The notes: generated by a model not told the origin, from the letters alone. Counted from the stretch's first letter, positions 17,548 through 26,390 are shown. The stretch is 40,374 nt of DNA from an uncultured Paracoccaceae bacterium (GCA_947489325.1 CANLDA010000024.1:1-40374), one strand, 5' to 3'. Numbers and translations: made by a program.

Positions 17548-18184
17548 ATAACTGCTTCGCTTCTTCCAAGGTGTCAAACATGTGCAACTGACCATCCAGC
17601 AACACCGCCGCCTGTGTGGCGTATTTTTCCAACGTTTCTGCCTGATGCGATACGATCACAATTGTTGTGGTCCGCAAGCGTTCTTCAAGGATGTCGCCCG
17701 CCCGTTTGTTAAACTCAACATCGGTTGAACCGGGCATGCCTTCATCAATGAGATAGATATCAAAGTCCAGTGCCAGCATTAAGGCAAAAGTAAACCGCGC
17801 TCGCATTCCCGACGAATAGGTTCCAAGCGGCTGATCGAAATACTCCCCTAATCCGCAAACATAGCGGCAATACGCCTCGACATAGTCCGGGTCCAACCCG
17901 TAAAGCCGCGCAATATAGCGGCTGTTTTCCATTGCAGAATGTTTGCCTACAACGCCGCCCATAAACCCCAGCGGAAACGAGATGCGACATCCGCGCTTAA
18001 TCTCGCCCTCATCGGGTTTTTCCAAACCAGCCATCATATTGATCAGTGTCGTTTTTCCGGTGCCGTTGGGGGCAAGCACCCCAAGGGACGTGCCCAGTTC
18101 CACACGAAAAGACACACGATCAAGGATCACCTTGCGCTGACTTCCCGTCCAAAAAGATTTACTCACATCTATAAACTCGAGCAT
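17525..18184 (-). CDS. kpsT: Capsule polysaccharide ABC exporter ATP-binding protein
   Basis: The 219-residue ATPase energises export of capsule across the inner membrane. Walker A is APNGTGKTT (38-46); its first residue is Ala where Gly is standard. The signature is YSSGMRARFTFAL, Walker B is IYLIDEGMPG and the switch His lies in IVSHQ. The size and the missing helical insert match KpsT/BexA/Wzt-type exporters. It is first in the unit kpsT-kpsE-kdsA-phosphohexomutase; the permease kpsM is not in the window and is not directly upstream. Confidence 0.9.
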   Translation of the reverse strand: MLEFIDVSKSFWTGSQRKVILDRVSFRVELGTSLGVLAPNGTGKTTLINMMAGLEKPDEGEIKRGCRISFPLGFMGGVVGKHSAMENSRYIARLYGLDPDYVEAYCRYVCGLGEYFDQPLGTYSSGMRARFTFALMLALDFDIYLIDEGMPGSTDVEFNKRAGDILEERLRTTTIVIVSHQAETLEKYATQAAVLLDGQLHMFDTLEEAKQLYDYETQG

Positions 18185-18323
18185 TTATCGCTCCGGCCTG
18201 CTCTTGCCCCACCGATACTAGCAGGGCTTTATTAACGCTCTGTTCATGGCGCCTTATTCGATAATATGTCGGATGAAGGGGGCACCTGACAACAGGCAAG
18301 CGATCAAATCCCCGCGTTTGTGA

Positions 18324-18352
18324 CAAAAAAACCGGCGCAAATGCACCGGTTT
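18324..18352 (-). terminator. Rho-independent terminator of nhaA
   Basis: The arms AAACCGGCGC (18329-18338) and GCACCGGTTT (18343-18352) form a 10-pair stem with one wobble. On the minus strand it is followed by seven T (18324-18330). It lies 25 bases after the nhaA stop. Confidence 0.85.
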
Positions 18353-18376
18353 CTCTGAAAATTTTGTGAAAGCGTA

Positions 18377-19624
18377 TCAGAGGTTCTGTTTTTCCACCCG
18401 GCACACCTTGCCCGCGATGATCGACACGATTGCCGCAGCAAAGCTGAACAGCGCGCCCATTTTGGCGGCGTCTTGCACAGGCCCAGCATCAAAGGCAACC
18501 GACGCCACAAACAACGACACGGTAAAGCCAATCGCGGCAACAAAGCCGATCACAACAAGATCAATGATCCGCATGCCCTGTGGCATCCCCAACTTGAGCG
18601 GCACCGCGGCAAACCAACCAAAGATCAGAATGCCCACGGGCTTACCAATCAGCAGGCCTGCTAAAACCAGCCATGTCGCATCACCGATAGAACTAAACTC
18701 CACCCCAGCATTGAGCAGGCCAAAGAAGAACAAGATCACCTCAACCGGGTGCTTGAGTGCATGTTCGATCACGTTCAGCATATCGTGCAAATGAGTTTCT
18801 GCATCCGAGAAGATACCAAAAGCGCGGTCCGCATGTGGGATCGTCGCCACAATCGGCAACAAACCCAGCGCCGGGTGCAAACCAGAGCGCATAAAGGCGT
18901 ACCAGCTGACGGCACCTGCCACCAGATAAGGCACAAAATGCAGGTATTTGCGCACGAATGTTGAACACGGACGCGCCTGATTGCCCCGGTCCATCCGGCG
19001 TGGCAGCCAGTTGAACACAACATATACAATGATCGCAGCCGCCAGTGACACCAGTAACCATTCGGGGGCCAGTTCACCACTTGGATAGAAGACCGCCAGA
19101 ATGATCAGGCCTACGGCATCATCGGCAATAGCCAACAACAGCAAGAAACGCACGGCCGGATGCCCAGCACCGAACACAATCCGCCCAATAAGATAGGAAA
19201 ACGCAATATCGGTGGCCGTCGGAATGGCCCAGCCATTCGCCACAGCGTTATAAGTATCAGACCCCAGAAACAGTGCCAGACCAAGATAAACACCGATTGG
19301 TCCAAACATGCCCCCCGCCGTTGCAAACAAGGGCGTTGCGGCCTTTTTGCCGCGCAGTGACCCGTTCTTGAGGATCACCGCTTCCCAGACTTCCTTGGCC
19401 GCAATGGCAAAGAAGAACGCCATCAACAGATCATTGACCAGATAATGCAACGTCAGTGTGCGATGGTCCCCATGCGCATGGCCAATGGGCGCGTGATCCC
19501 AAATCACGAATTCAACGAACTCATGATAAGAATGTGGATTGGTGTTTGCCCATATCAGGGCCAAAATAGCGCCAATAATCAGCAGCAGTGAATAGTTGGT
19601 CAGAAAATTCCATACGCGATACAT
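18377..19624 (-). CDS. nhaA: Na+/H+ antiporter NhaA
   Basis: This 415-residue inner-membrane protein extrudes sodium in exchange for protons, useful for a marine bacterium. About twelve hydrophobic segments are visible. The ion site is present: the paired Asp in LAIADDAVGLIILAVFY corresponds to Asp163/164 of E. coli NhaA, and ATDIAFSYLIGR and GLLNAGVEF are family signatures. It is slightly longer than the E. coli protein because of an extended loop after the first helix containing HAPIGHAHGDH. It is a single-gene unit with its own terminator. Confidence 0.93.
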   Translation of the reverse strand: MYRVWNFLTNYSLLLIIGAILALIWANTNPHSYHEFVEFVIWDHAPIGHAHGDHRTLTLHYLVNDLLMAFFFAIAAKEVWEAVILKNGSLRGKKAATPLFATAGGMFGPIGVYLGLALFLGSDTYNAVANGWAIPTATDIAFSYLIGRIVFGAGHPAVRFLLLLAIADDAVGLIILAVFYPSGELAPEWLLVSLAAAIIVYVVFNWLPRRMDRGNQARPCSTFVRKYLHFVPYLVAGAVSWYAFMRSGLHPALGLLPIVATIPHADRAFGIFSDAETHLHDMLNVIEHALKHPVEVILFFFGLLNAGVEFSSIGDATWLVLAGLLIGKPVGILIFGWFAAVPLKLGMPQGMRIIDLVVIGFVAAIGFTVSLFVASVAFDAGPVQDAAKMGALFSFAAAIVSIIAGKVCRVEKQNL

Positions 19625-19753
19625 GGCCGCTCCCTTTTTTGTCCTCGCCTTACGCGAGAGGTAGCGGAAAATGACCTGAGGGGCAACACGACCGCATGCT
19701 GGAAAGCGCCAGTATGGCTGGCAAAAGCGCCATATATGATCAATTTTGTCAGG

Positions 19754-20860
19754 CTAGTATCCTATAAGTGAACATTTATTCTTTTGGATTCGTCGGCAAA
19801 GGCTGCGCACCGGGCCAGATCCAACTTCTGATCGCGCCAAATTTTGTCGCGCCTGCATTAAGCCTTGCACACCCAATATCTGACGCAGCTCTTTGCGTTG
19901 CGCCCGCGTCAAAGCAACCGTCGCCTGCCGCCCCAGATACAGGCTTTCGACCAGGCATCCATTGGCAATGATGATTTCGTGCCGTGGCAGCAAAAGGTGA
20001 AAATAAGTCACATCGCGTGCCCTGTTGGAAACGTGAATGCTTGGCATTGCCAGCAAATGCTTGGCCGCGCACAGTATCTCTTCCCGAGCAAACATCCGTT
20101 TGGCAATTTTGCTGCGCAACAAAATCCGATGCTGAGGCGAGACCAGTAAAGGCCGTATCGGCTGATTTTCCCCCAAGGCATCCTGCTTGATACGAATGGG
20201 GCGCAGCTCGGGGCGCGCGCTCAGGTCTCTCTCTGTCAGGTTCCGCTGCCCAACCCACAGCAAAGGTTGCAGCCCACTGTCGTGCGTTTGAATCATGTCG
20301 CCTATCTTAAGCCTCTCGACAGCGCGCACACCATGTTCTGTTTCAATCAACGTGCCTTCTGCAAAGCATACCAGATCGATATCCGGACGATCCGCCGTCA
20401 GGCCAGCATAATTATCGCCTACCAAACTATTGATAGAGAAACTTTCAATCGCCCCAGCCTCTAAGGGGGCGTTCGCACTGCCACTCAATCCCGGTACGAT
20501 ATAGACATCTCCATCTACGGTCTGAGTTGCCACCACAGTTGCCGGAGTTTGCGTTCCATCCTCATAGGTTATTGTGACATTCAAGACGACGGAACTGTCT
20601 AATGCTGCGGTATCACCGTTTACAACAATGTTGTCGCCATCGCCATCATATCGCCCATTCCGATCATCATCCCCGACAACACCATCGTTGTTTTCGTCAT
20701 GCGCTGTGATTTCCACGATGCTTTCATAGGCAGGCTGATCTTCGTCTCCGTATGTATTCCCGACAAGGTCATCCCACCCATCTGATCGTGCATTGTTTTC
20801 ATTGACATCTTGATCAGCGAAATTACCCAGATAAAACCCGCTATACTGAAAATCAGCCAT
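19754..20860 (-). CDS. Hint-domain (Hedgehog/intein-type) protein, probably secreted
   Basis: This 368-residue protein begins MADFQYSGFYLGNF, with GGAG 8 bases upstream of the ATG. Residues 20-130 are rich in Asp/Asn/Gly (NDGVVGDDDRNGRYDGDGD), like calcium-binding parts of type I-secreted proteins. A Hint_2-type domain starts at CFAEGTLIETEHGVRAVERLKIGD, with Cys as the predicted self-processing residue, and includes VSPQHRILLRS and LLLPRHEIIIANGCLVESL. Such proteins are common in roseobacters; their targets are mostly unknown. There is no N-terminal signal peptide. Confidence 0.82.
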   Translation of the reverse strand: MADFQYSGFYLGNFADQDVNENNARSDGWDDLVGNTYGDEDQPAYESIVEITAHDENNDGVVGDDDRNGRYDGDGDNIVVNGDTAALDSSVVLNVTITYEDGTQTPATVVATQTVDGDVYIVPGLSGSANAPLEAGAIESFSINSLVGDNYAGLTADRPDIDLVCFAEGTLIETEHGVRAVERLKIGDMIQTHDSGLQPLLWVGQRNLTERDLSARPELRPIRIKQDALGENQPIRPLLVSPQHRILLRSKIAKRMFAREEILCAAKHLLAMPSIHVSNRARDVTYFHLLLPRHEIIIANGCLVESLYLGRQATVALTRAQRKELRQILGVQGLMQARQNLARSEVGSGPVRSLCRRIQKNKCSLIGY

Positions 20861-20973
20861 GACCCACTCCAACACGGTTGTTGAGGGCAACGGCTATCTG
20901 AAAGATTTAAAACTTCGTTTAATATGCAGGCAGTTAGCTAAATTACCTGCATAATCATTTTAGGAGTTTTGCA

Positions 20974-22005
20974 TTAGCCAACCCAGCCCTGCCAAGCCAA
21001 TCCGGCAACCAATGCCCCAATCATGGCAAATCCCAGATAGGCCACGAACACCCGTGGTTTCACCAAGGCCCAGACCGCAATCGCCGCCGGGATGCAACTG
21101 ACTCCCCCTGCCAGAACAAAACTCATCGCGGCCCCATGAGACATGCCTTGCTGCAAGAGTGCATCCACCAATGGCACCGCCGCATAGCCATTCAGATAGG
21201 CAGGCGCGCCAACCAAGGCCCCAAGGAAAATCGGCTTAAACCCGTCGCCGCCCAGCACACCGGCAATCCATTCGGCAGGCACGTAATGGATCATCAACGC
21301 CTCGATCACATAGGCGAGTGCCAGCCATTTCAGCAAAAACAACCCATTCCCAACCGATGCTTCGCGAAACGCTGTGCGCCGCGCAGCCTCGCCCCAAAAC
21401 GCCCACTTGGGTTTAGCGCTGAACGGGCTGGCAGAACCGCAACAGCCGCCCATATGGTTCTGCTCGCGCAGCGGATTGGCAAAAACTGCTGTGCGCGCCA
21501 TGCTCATGGTCATGAACCCACCAAACAGGCCCAGCCCCATGGCGGCCAGCAATTTGGCCAGCGCAAAATCAAACCCCAAAGTGCCCGAGGTGATTGCAAA
21601 CATCGCAGGATCCATCAGAGGCGAGGCCAGCCAAAACGCCATCACCGCTGACAATGGCGCACCTGCGGCCAATAAAGCCGCTATAAACGGGATCACCTCA
21701 CAGGAACAAAACGGCGCAATGCCTCCAAGCACAGCGGCCAGAAAAATCATCCGCACCTCGCGCCCGACAAAGGCCTTGGCCAACATGTTTTCAGCCCCTG
21801 TCGCCTTAAGAAATCCAATCGCCAATACCGCAAAACCAATGAACGGCGCCGTGCTGGCCAGTGCCTTAAGTGCAAAAAGGATCGTGGGCCACAGCTGTGC
21901 AAAATCCAGCACAGCCACCGCAACAAGGATCACGATCAGTGCCAGCCACGCCTTATCAAACCGCTTGCCGCCGCTGTCCCCAGGAGAATGTGTTAAATCA
22001 GCCAT
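20974..22005 (-). CDS. ArsP/DUF318-type permease
   Basis: The 343-residue inner-membrane permease (start MADLTHSPGD, with GGAG 9 bases upstream) has two sets of hydrophobic segments separated by a cytoplasmic loop. The family motif FCSCEVIPF, with Cys100 and Cys102, lies in the first half, and GGCCGSA in the loop holds a Cys pair. Members of this UPF0718/ArsP family export trivalent organoarsenicals or other metal-related substrates. It overlaps the arsR stop by 8 bases, so the two are co-transcribed. The true substrate is inferred only. Confidence 0.82.
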   Translation of the reverse strand: MADLTHSPGDSGGKRFDKAWLALIVILVAVAVLDFAQLWPTILFALKALASTAPFIGFAVLAIGFLKATGAENMLAKAFVGREVRMIFLAAVLGGIAPFCSCEVIPFIAALLAAGAPLSAVMAFWLASPLMDPAMFAITSGTLGFDFALAKLLAAMGLGLFGGFMTMSMARTAVFANPLREQNHMGGCCGSASPFSAKPKWAFWGEAARRTAFREASVGNGLFLLKWLALAYVIEALMIHYVPAEWIAGVLGGDGFKPIFLGALVGAPAYLNGYAAVPLVDALLQQGMSHGAAMSFVLAGGVSCIPAAIAVWALVKPRVFVAYLGFAMIGALVAGLAWQGWVG

Positions 22006-22336
22006 GGTGGTGCGCTCCATCATCGCAATCCGCGCAACATTCCTTCAACAGGAATTCTGACAGCGCCCGCACTTCATCAAAAGCAACAGCGGCACATATG
22101 ATCGACCGCCCCTGCTTTTGCTGCGTCACAAGCCCTGCCTGCGCCAAAATTTTCATGTGATGTGTCAACGTTGATCCCGTCACGCCCGTTCGCGCGCCCA
22201 GATCGCCAATGCTCAGCCCTTCGGCCCCTGCCCGCACCAGCGAGCGTAAAACCAAAAGGCGTTGTTCAGAACCAAGTGCGGCAAAGGTGGATGCCGCAAC
22301 TTCAAGGCTCAAGTCATGTGTATCAATACATTTCAT
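21998..22336 (-). CDS. ArsR-family metal-sensing repressor
   Basis: This 112-residue winged-helix regulator is expected to repress its own operon until it binds a metal or metalloid. The DNA-binding helix-turn-helix is LSIGDLGARTGVTGSTLTHHMKIL and the wing follows in LVTQQKQGRSIICAAV. The C-terminus LKECCADCDDGAHHHG offers three Cys and three His as a metal site, and Cys3 is near the N-terminus. The typical ELCVCDL thiol motif of classic ArsR is absent. It leads the unit arsR-permease, and a perfect palindrome overlaps its start codon. Confidence 0.88.
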   Translation of the reverse strand: MKCIDTHDLSLEVAASTFAALGSEQRLLVLRSLVRAGAEGLSIGDLGARTGVTGSTLTHHMKILAQAGLVTQQKQGRSIICAAVAFDEVRALSEFLLKECCADCDDGAHHHG

Positions 22337-22350
22337 ATTTCTAGAAATAT
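22335..22350. promoter_or_regulatory. Candidate ArsR operator palindrome
   Basis: ATATTTCTAGAAATAT is a perfect 16-base palindrome whose end overlaps the arsR start codon. A looser copy (ATTTC…GAAAT around 22374-22395) lies upstream. Both are in an AT-rich gap of about 65 bases before the hairpin at 22401. Autorepression by binding here is the simplest reading. Confidence 0.55.
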
Positions 22351-22400
22351 AGAAATAAATTCACGTACACAAGTTATTTCTACGTTTATCGAAATATAAT

Positions 22401-22429
22401 CAAAGCGGCGCCATACAAGCGCCGCTTTG
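22401..22429 (-). terminator. Terminator-like hairpin after the lipoprotein gene
   Basis: Perfect 11-base arms CAAAGCGGCGC (22401-22411) and GCGCCGCTTTG (22419-22429) flank a 7-base loop, 11 bases after the stop of the lipoprotein gene. The following minus-strand sequence is AT-rich but has no clean T run. Confidence 0.65.
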
Positions 22430-22440
22430 ACTTTGCTTCA

Positions 22441-22815
22441 TTACAGGGGCACGACTCCAAATTTTCCCTTGATGAGTTTGTCCACCAATTCTTGTGTCTT
22501 TGGTTGGCCTTTGCACGTTTCCCGTTTGTCACGTTGCGTAGATTTGGATGAAAGAAGCAACTCATCCACTTTGACAAACATGGCGCGTACTTGCGTTTCT
22601 GCGGTTTCTGTTAATCCACGACGCTCGCGCACAGACGCAACAAAGGTATCAACAAATTCATCCGACCGTTTGCCTCCACAATATCTGTTGTTTGAAACAA
22701 CCAGTGCCGACACCACCGTCACCCTGCGAAGCTCATCATCAAAACTTCCACGCGGACTACCACAGCCCGCCAGCAGCAAAGCCCCCGCCATCACTGCAAA
22801 TGTCAAATATTTCAT
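22441..22815 (-). CDS. Small lipoprotein of unknown function
   Basis: The 124-residue product starts MKYLTFAVMAGALLLAGCGS, a lipoprotein signal with a clear lipobox (LLAGC), so it is probably anchored in a membrane facing the periplasm. GGAGAG just upstream supports the ATG at 22815 over an in-frame GTG 12 bases earlier. Two more Cys (RYCGGK and ETCKGQ) could form a disulfide. The rest is charged and probably helical. No family was recognised. Confidence 0.7.
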   Translation of the reverse strand: MKYLTFAVMAGALLLAGCGSPRGSFDDELRRVTVVSALVVSNNRYCGGKRSDEFVDTFVASVRERRGLTETAETQVRAMFVKVDELLLSSKSTQRDKRETCKGQPKTQELVDKLIKGKFGVVPL

Positions 22816-23001
22816 CACACTCTCCACATAAATACCTTCGCCGTTTGGCTATGTGTTCAAGGAGAGTTGATCAATGCAAAAACACCCATGACGGAAACGC
22901 GCGCCGCATTGTTGCGCCAACACCTTCATTCATAGATCTCAATTTCTTGATGTTTTATTCGTATTTCTTGGTCAAATATCTCGGGGACCATGTCACCGGC
23001 C

Positions 23002-23020
23002 GGGGGGGCAAAGCCCCTCC
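23002..23020 (-). terminator. GC-rich hairpin after the M3 peptidase gene
   Basis: GGGGGGGC (23002-23009) pairs with GCCCCTCC (23013-23020), with one G-T pair, around an AAA loop. It begins 2 bases after the peptidase stop codon. There is no T run, so it may act as an mRNA end-stabiliser or a weak terminator. Confidence 0.45.
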
Positions 23021-23022
23021 AC

Positions 23023-25041
23023 TCAAGCCGCCAATCCGCGCCCCTTCAATAGGGCCTCAACCCCTGGCAGCCGACCGCGGAACCGTTTATAGAGCTCATC
23101 CGCCTCCACCGATCCACCAGTGGACAGAATGTTGTCTTCCAACGCCCGTGCTGTCACCGCATCAAAGGCATCCCCCGCCTCTTCGAAAGCAGCAAAAGCA
23201 TCGGCATCCATCACTTCGGACCACATATAACTGTAATATCCGCTGGAATACCCATCCCCAGCAAAGACATGGGCAAAATGCGGTGTCGCGTGGCGCATGG
23301 TGATGGCCTGTGGCAGTCCCATATCCGCCAACACCTGCGTTTGCATAGCCATTGGATCAGCAGGTGCCTGGTCTTCATGAAAGGCCAAATCAACCATGGC
23401 CGAAGCGACAAATTCCACCGTCTGAAACCCCATGTCAAAATTCGCAGCCCCCAGCACCTTTTGCAACATCTCTTGGGGCATCGCCTCGCCGGTGTCGGCA
23501 TGGGTGGCAAACTCTTGCAAGACCTCTGGAACCTCCAACCAATGTTCATAAAGCTGGCTTGGCAACTCCACAAAATCACGCGCCACGGATGTACCGGAAA
23601 TGCTCTCATAGGTCACATTGGACAGCATTTGATGCAGCGCATGGCCGAACTCATGAAACAGCGTGCGCGCATCATCATAGGATAACAACGCAGGCTCTGC
23701 CTTGGCGAAATTGCACACGTTGATCACCACAGGCGATTGCACTTTCGGAAATGTCGCCTGCCCGCGCATCGCCGAACACCACGCGCCGGATCGTTTGGAC
23801 CCACGTGCGAAATAATCCCCGATGAACACCGCCACATGCGCGCCTTTGCGCGTCACCTCCCACGCGCGGCAATCCGCGTGATAAAGCGGTACATCCAACG
23901 GTGCAAACTCCAATCCAAACAGGCGAGTGGCACAGGCAAAGGCCGCCTCGATCATACGATCCAATTGCAGATATGGCTTCAGGATCGCCTCATCCAAATC
24001 ATGCTCTGCCTTGCGGCGTTTTTCTGAATAGTAACGCCAATCCCATGGTTCCAGCGCACCATTGATGCCATCAGCCTGCATCATGTCGGTGAGCACTTTG
24101 GCGTCCGCCTCGGCCTGCGCCTTGGCTGGCTCCCAAACGGCCATCAACAAATCCCGAACGGCATCCGGTGTCTTGGCCATCTCGGTTTCCAGTTTGTAGT
24201 CGGCAAAACTGTCATAGCCCAACAGGTTCGCGCGCTCTTGGCGCAAGGCCAGCACCTCTGCCGCAATGGCGCGGTTGTCGGTTTCACCCCCATTTGCCCC
24301 GCGCGCAACCCAGGCCTCAAACGCGCGTTTGCGCAAGTCTCGACGTGGGGAAAACTGCAGAAACGGCACAATCAGGGATCGTGACAGGGTCACAACCGGC
24401 CCATCTGCCCCTTTTTCCGCACCCGCGGCACGCGCTGCATCCACCACAAATTGTGGTAATCCTTCCAGATCACCCTCTTGCAGAGGCATGAACCATTCCC
24501 GTTCATCCGCCAACAAGTTCTGCATGAAATCCGTGCCCAACGTCGCCAGTCGGCCCTTGATCTCTTTCATCCGGACATCATCGCCCCCTTCAAGCGCGGC
24601 CCCACTGCGCACAAACCCACGATGGGTCAACATCAGCACGCGGTCTTCCTCTGCAGTCAGCCCCAAAGTCGCGCGCGCCTCCCAAACCGCAGCAATGCGC
24701 GCAAACAGCGTTTTGTTAGAGGAAATTTCAGCACTATGGGCTGCCAGCAACGGAGAGAACTCGCGCTGCAATGCCTCACGCGCCTCGTTGCTGTCCGCTC
24801 CAGCCACTGTGAAAAATACGCCCAACACCTTATCAAGCATCGCTCCGGAGGCCTCCATCGCGGCGATGGTGTTGGCAAAATCAGGGGCATCTGCATTTTC
24901 CGCGATAGCCGCGATTTCAGCCTTATGTGCTGCCAAGGCCTGCTCTAATGCTGGGGCGAAATCTGCATCCTTGATGGCGTCAAATGGCGCGAGATCAAAC
25001 GGGGTGTCCCAATTGGATAAAAGCGGGTTGGTCATGGGCAA
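23023..25041 (-). CDS. M3-family oligopeptidase (oligopeptidase A / peptidyl-dipeptidase Dcp type)
   Basis: The 672-residue zinc metallopeptidase degrades short peptides in the cytoplasm; there is no signal peptide. The zinc motif is H463-E464-F-G-H467 in TLFHEFGHALHQML, with Glu492 in DFVELPSQ as third ligand. The C-terminal SGYYSYMWSEVMDADAF and family N-terminal block NPLLSNWDTPFDLAPFDAI are present. Length and motifs match PrlC/Dcp enzymes, and the choice between oligopeptidase A and Dcp is open. It is a single gene with a G-rich tract upstream. Confidence 0.92.
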   Translation of the reverse strand: MPMTNPLLSNWDTPFDLAPFDAIKDADFAPALEQALAAHKAEIAAIAENADAPDFANTIAAMEASGAMLDKVLGVFFTVAGADSNEAREALQREFSPLLAAHSAEISSNKTLFARIAAVWEARATLGLTAEEDRVLMLTHRGFVRSGAALEGGDDVRMKEIKGRLATLGTDFMQNLLADEREWFMPLQEGDLEGLPQFVVDAARAAGAEKGADGPVVTLSRSLIVPFLQFSPRRDLRKRAFEAWVARGANGGETDNRAIAAEVLALRQERANLLGYDSFADYKLETEMAKTPDAVRDLLMAVWEPAKAQAEADAKVLTDMMQADGINGALEPWDWRYYSEKRRKAEHDLDEAILKPYLQLDRMIEAAFACATRLFGLEFAPLDVPLYHADCRAWEVTRKGAHVAVFIGDYFARGSKRSGAWCSAMRGQATFPKVQSPVVINVCNFAKAEPALLSYDDARTLFHEFGHALHQMLSNVTYESISGTSVARDFVELPSQLYEHWLEVPEVLQEFATHADTGEAMPQEMLQKVLGAANFDMGFQTVEFVASAMVDLAFHEDQAPADPMAMQTQVLADMGLPQAITMRHATPHFAHVFAGDGYSSGYYSYMWSEVMDADAFAAFEEAGDAFDAVTARALEDNILSTGGSVEADELYKRFRGRLPGVEALLKGRGLAA

Positions 25042-25103
25042 ATCTCCTTTGCGCCCAACCTACGCGCCCTCACAAAATCCGCAACGCCAAAGAAGACACG
25101 AAA

Positions 25104-25150
25104 GGCGGCGGGCGGGGCGGGGCGGGTGGGTAGGAGCCCTGCCCGCCGCC
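25104..25150 (+). other. G-quadruplex-capable tract inside a long inverted repeat
   Basis: Five G runs of 3-4 bases (25110-25112, 25114-25117, 25119-25122, 25124-25126, 25128-25130) are separated by single bases, a textbook strong G-quadruplex pattern on the plus strand. The same segment begins with GGCGGCGGGC (25104-25113), which pairs perfectly with GCCCGCCGCC (25141-25150). It lies between the divergent M3 peptidase gene and the decayed PLP-enzyme gene. Confidence 0.6.
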
Positions 25151-25237
25151 GGGCCCAACAAACACCCGTGCCGCAAACAGGGTTGCATTCCACGGCGTGC
25201 TCTTTTCACTTTGGCGCAAAATAGGCCGAGATGTCAT

Positions 25238-26295
25238 ATGACACAGCGCAACACCCCCAAGGGTCTAATGACAACGGCCATCCACGCAGCTGAGACACCA
25301 TATCCCACCACCGGCGCCACTGCGCCCGCTTTGCACATGTCACCGACATTTGTCACCGATCAGGTGGTTGGCTTTTTGACCCATGACTTGGAAGACGAGG
25401 CCCCTTATCTCTATGCCCGACGGGCCAATCCAAATGTACGCACTTTAGAAGCCAAAATCAGCGCACTGGAAGGCTGCGAGGACTGCCTGTGTCTTGCGTC
25501 AGGCATGGCTGTGGCCACCGCGATTTTCCTGACCTTTCTGTCAGCGGGCGATCATATTGTTGCGTCGGATGTGTCTTACGCTGGTGTTGCGGAACTTGTG
25601 CGCGATACCTTGCCGCGACTGGGGATTGCGGTCAGCACTGTCGACATGTCCGATCTTACAGCCGTCGCTGCCTCGATCTGTCCCAACACCCGCCTTGTCC
25701 ATACCGAAAGCCCAGTCAATCCCATCGGACGCCTGACCAACCTTGCAGCGGTCAGCAAGCTGGCTCATGACGCAGGCGCGTGGTGTCTTGTGACGCCACC
25801 TTTGCCTCGCCTCTGGGCCAATCTTCGACCGCGCTGGGGATCGATCTTATCATGCACTCCGCGACCAAATATATTGGCGGGCACGGCGATGCCGTGGGCG
25901 GGGCCGTGGGCGGGCGCAAAGATCTGTTCAAAAAGATGCGCAATGAATCCGCCATTCACCACGGGGCCATCATGTCGCCCTTTAACGCTTGGCTGATCGC
26001 GCGTGGCATGGCCACCCTGCCCCTGCGGATGAAGGCCCATCAAGCAGGCGCACAGGCCGTGGCCCAGAAAATGATCGCGCGCCTGAAGATCATCCATTAT
26101 GCCATGTCACTGGGTCACCATCGCAGCCTGATCTTCTGGATGGCCACCGATGGGTTGATGGAGACGTCTTTCAAGCCGCATAGGGCGCAACTTGAGGCCT
26201 ATCGCGCCTATGCCGGAGACGGAGCTTTCCGTCTGCCCATCGGTCTGGAAGACGCAGACGATCTGATTGATGACCTGGCGCAAGTATTGGGCTGA
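25238..26295 (+). pseudogene. Frameshifted Cys/Met-metabolism PLP enzyme (cystathionine gamma-synthase/beta-lyase family)
   Basis: The first part (from MTQRNTPKGLMTTAIHAAE) reads to HDAGAWCLV at about 25792. The family sequence then continues in another frame as DATFASPLGQSS; one base is missing near 25790-25792 (CTTGTGACGCC). The PLP Lys of HSATKYIGGHGD (codon 25867-25869) lies after the shift. A second defect is that the segment between AGAQAVAQ and KIIHYAMSLGHHRSL is about 45 residues shorter than in relatives. The rest, to a TGA at 26293-26295, is well conserved (YRAYAGDGAFRLPIGLEDADDL). Without the shift it would be about 352 residues against the usual 390-400. A sequencing error could explain the shift but not the internal deletion. 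Confidence 0.8.
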
Positions 26296-26336
26296 CATCA
26301 ATAAAGAAAGATCAAAAATATCTCTTTGCCGATAAC

Positions 26337-26366
26337 AAAAAACCCCCGGTCGTCACCGAGGGTTTT
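26337..26366 (-). terminator. Rho-independent terminator of the DUF1127 gene
   Basis: AACCCCCGG (26341-26349) pairs with CCGAGGGTT (26356-26364), with one wobble, and is followed on the minus strand by a T run (26337-26342). It lies about 25 bases after the stop codon. Confidence 0.85.
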
Positions 26367-26390
26367 CCAACGTCTTAAAGGGAGGTTCCC

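Noticed and set aside
20620-20808. Met-rich minus-strand frame inside the Hint-protein gene
   Set aside because: It is a frame shadow of the Asp/Asn/Gly-rich region (GAT/GAC codons read out of frame).
24266-25237. Long plus-strand open frame running antisense through the M3 peptidase gene into the PLP-enzyme gene
   Set aside because: The part before 25238 is Ser/Arg/Ala-rich shadow of the peptidase gene; only the frame from MTQRNTPKG onwards has family character.
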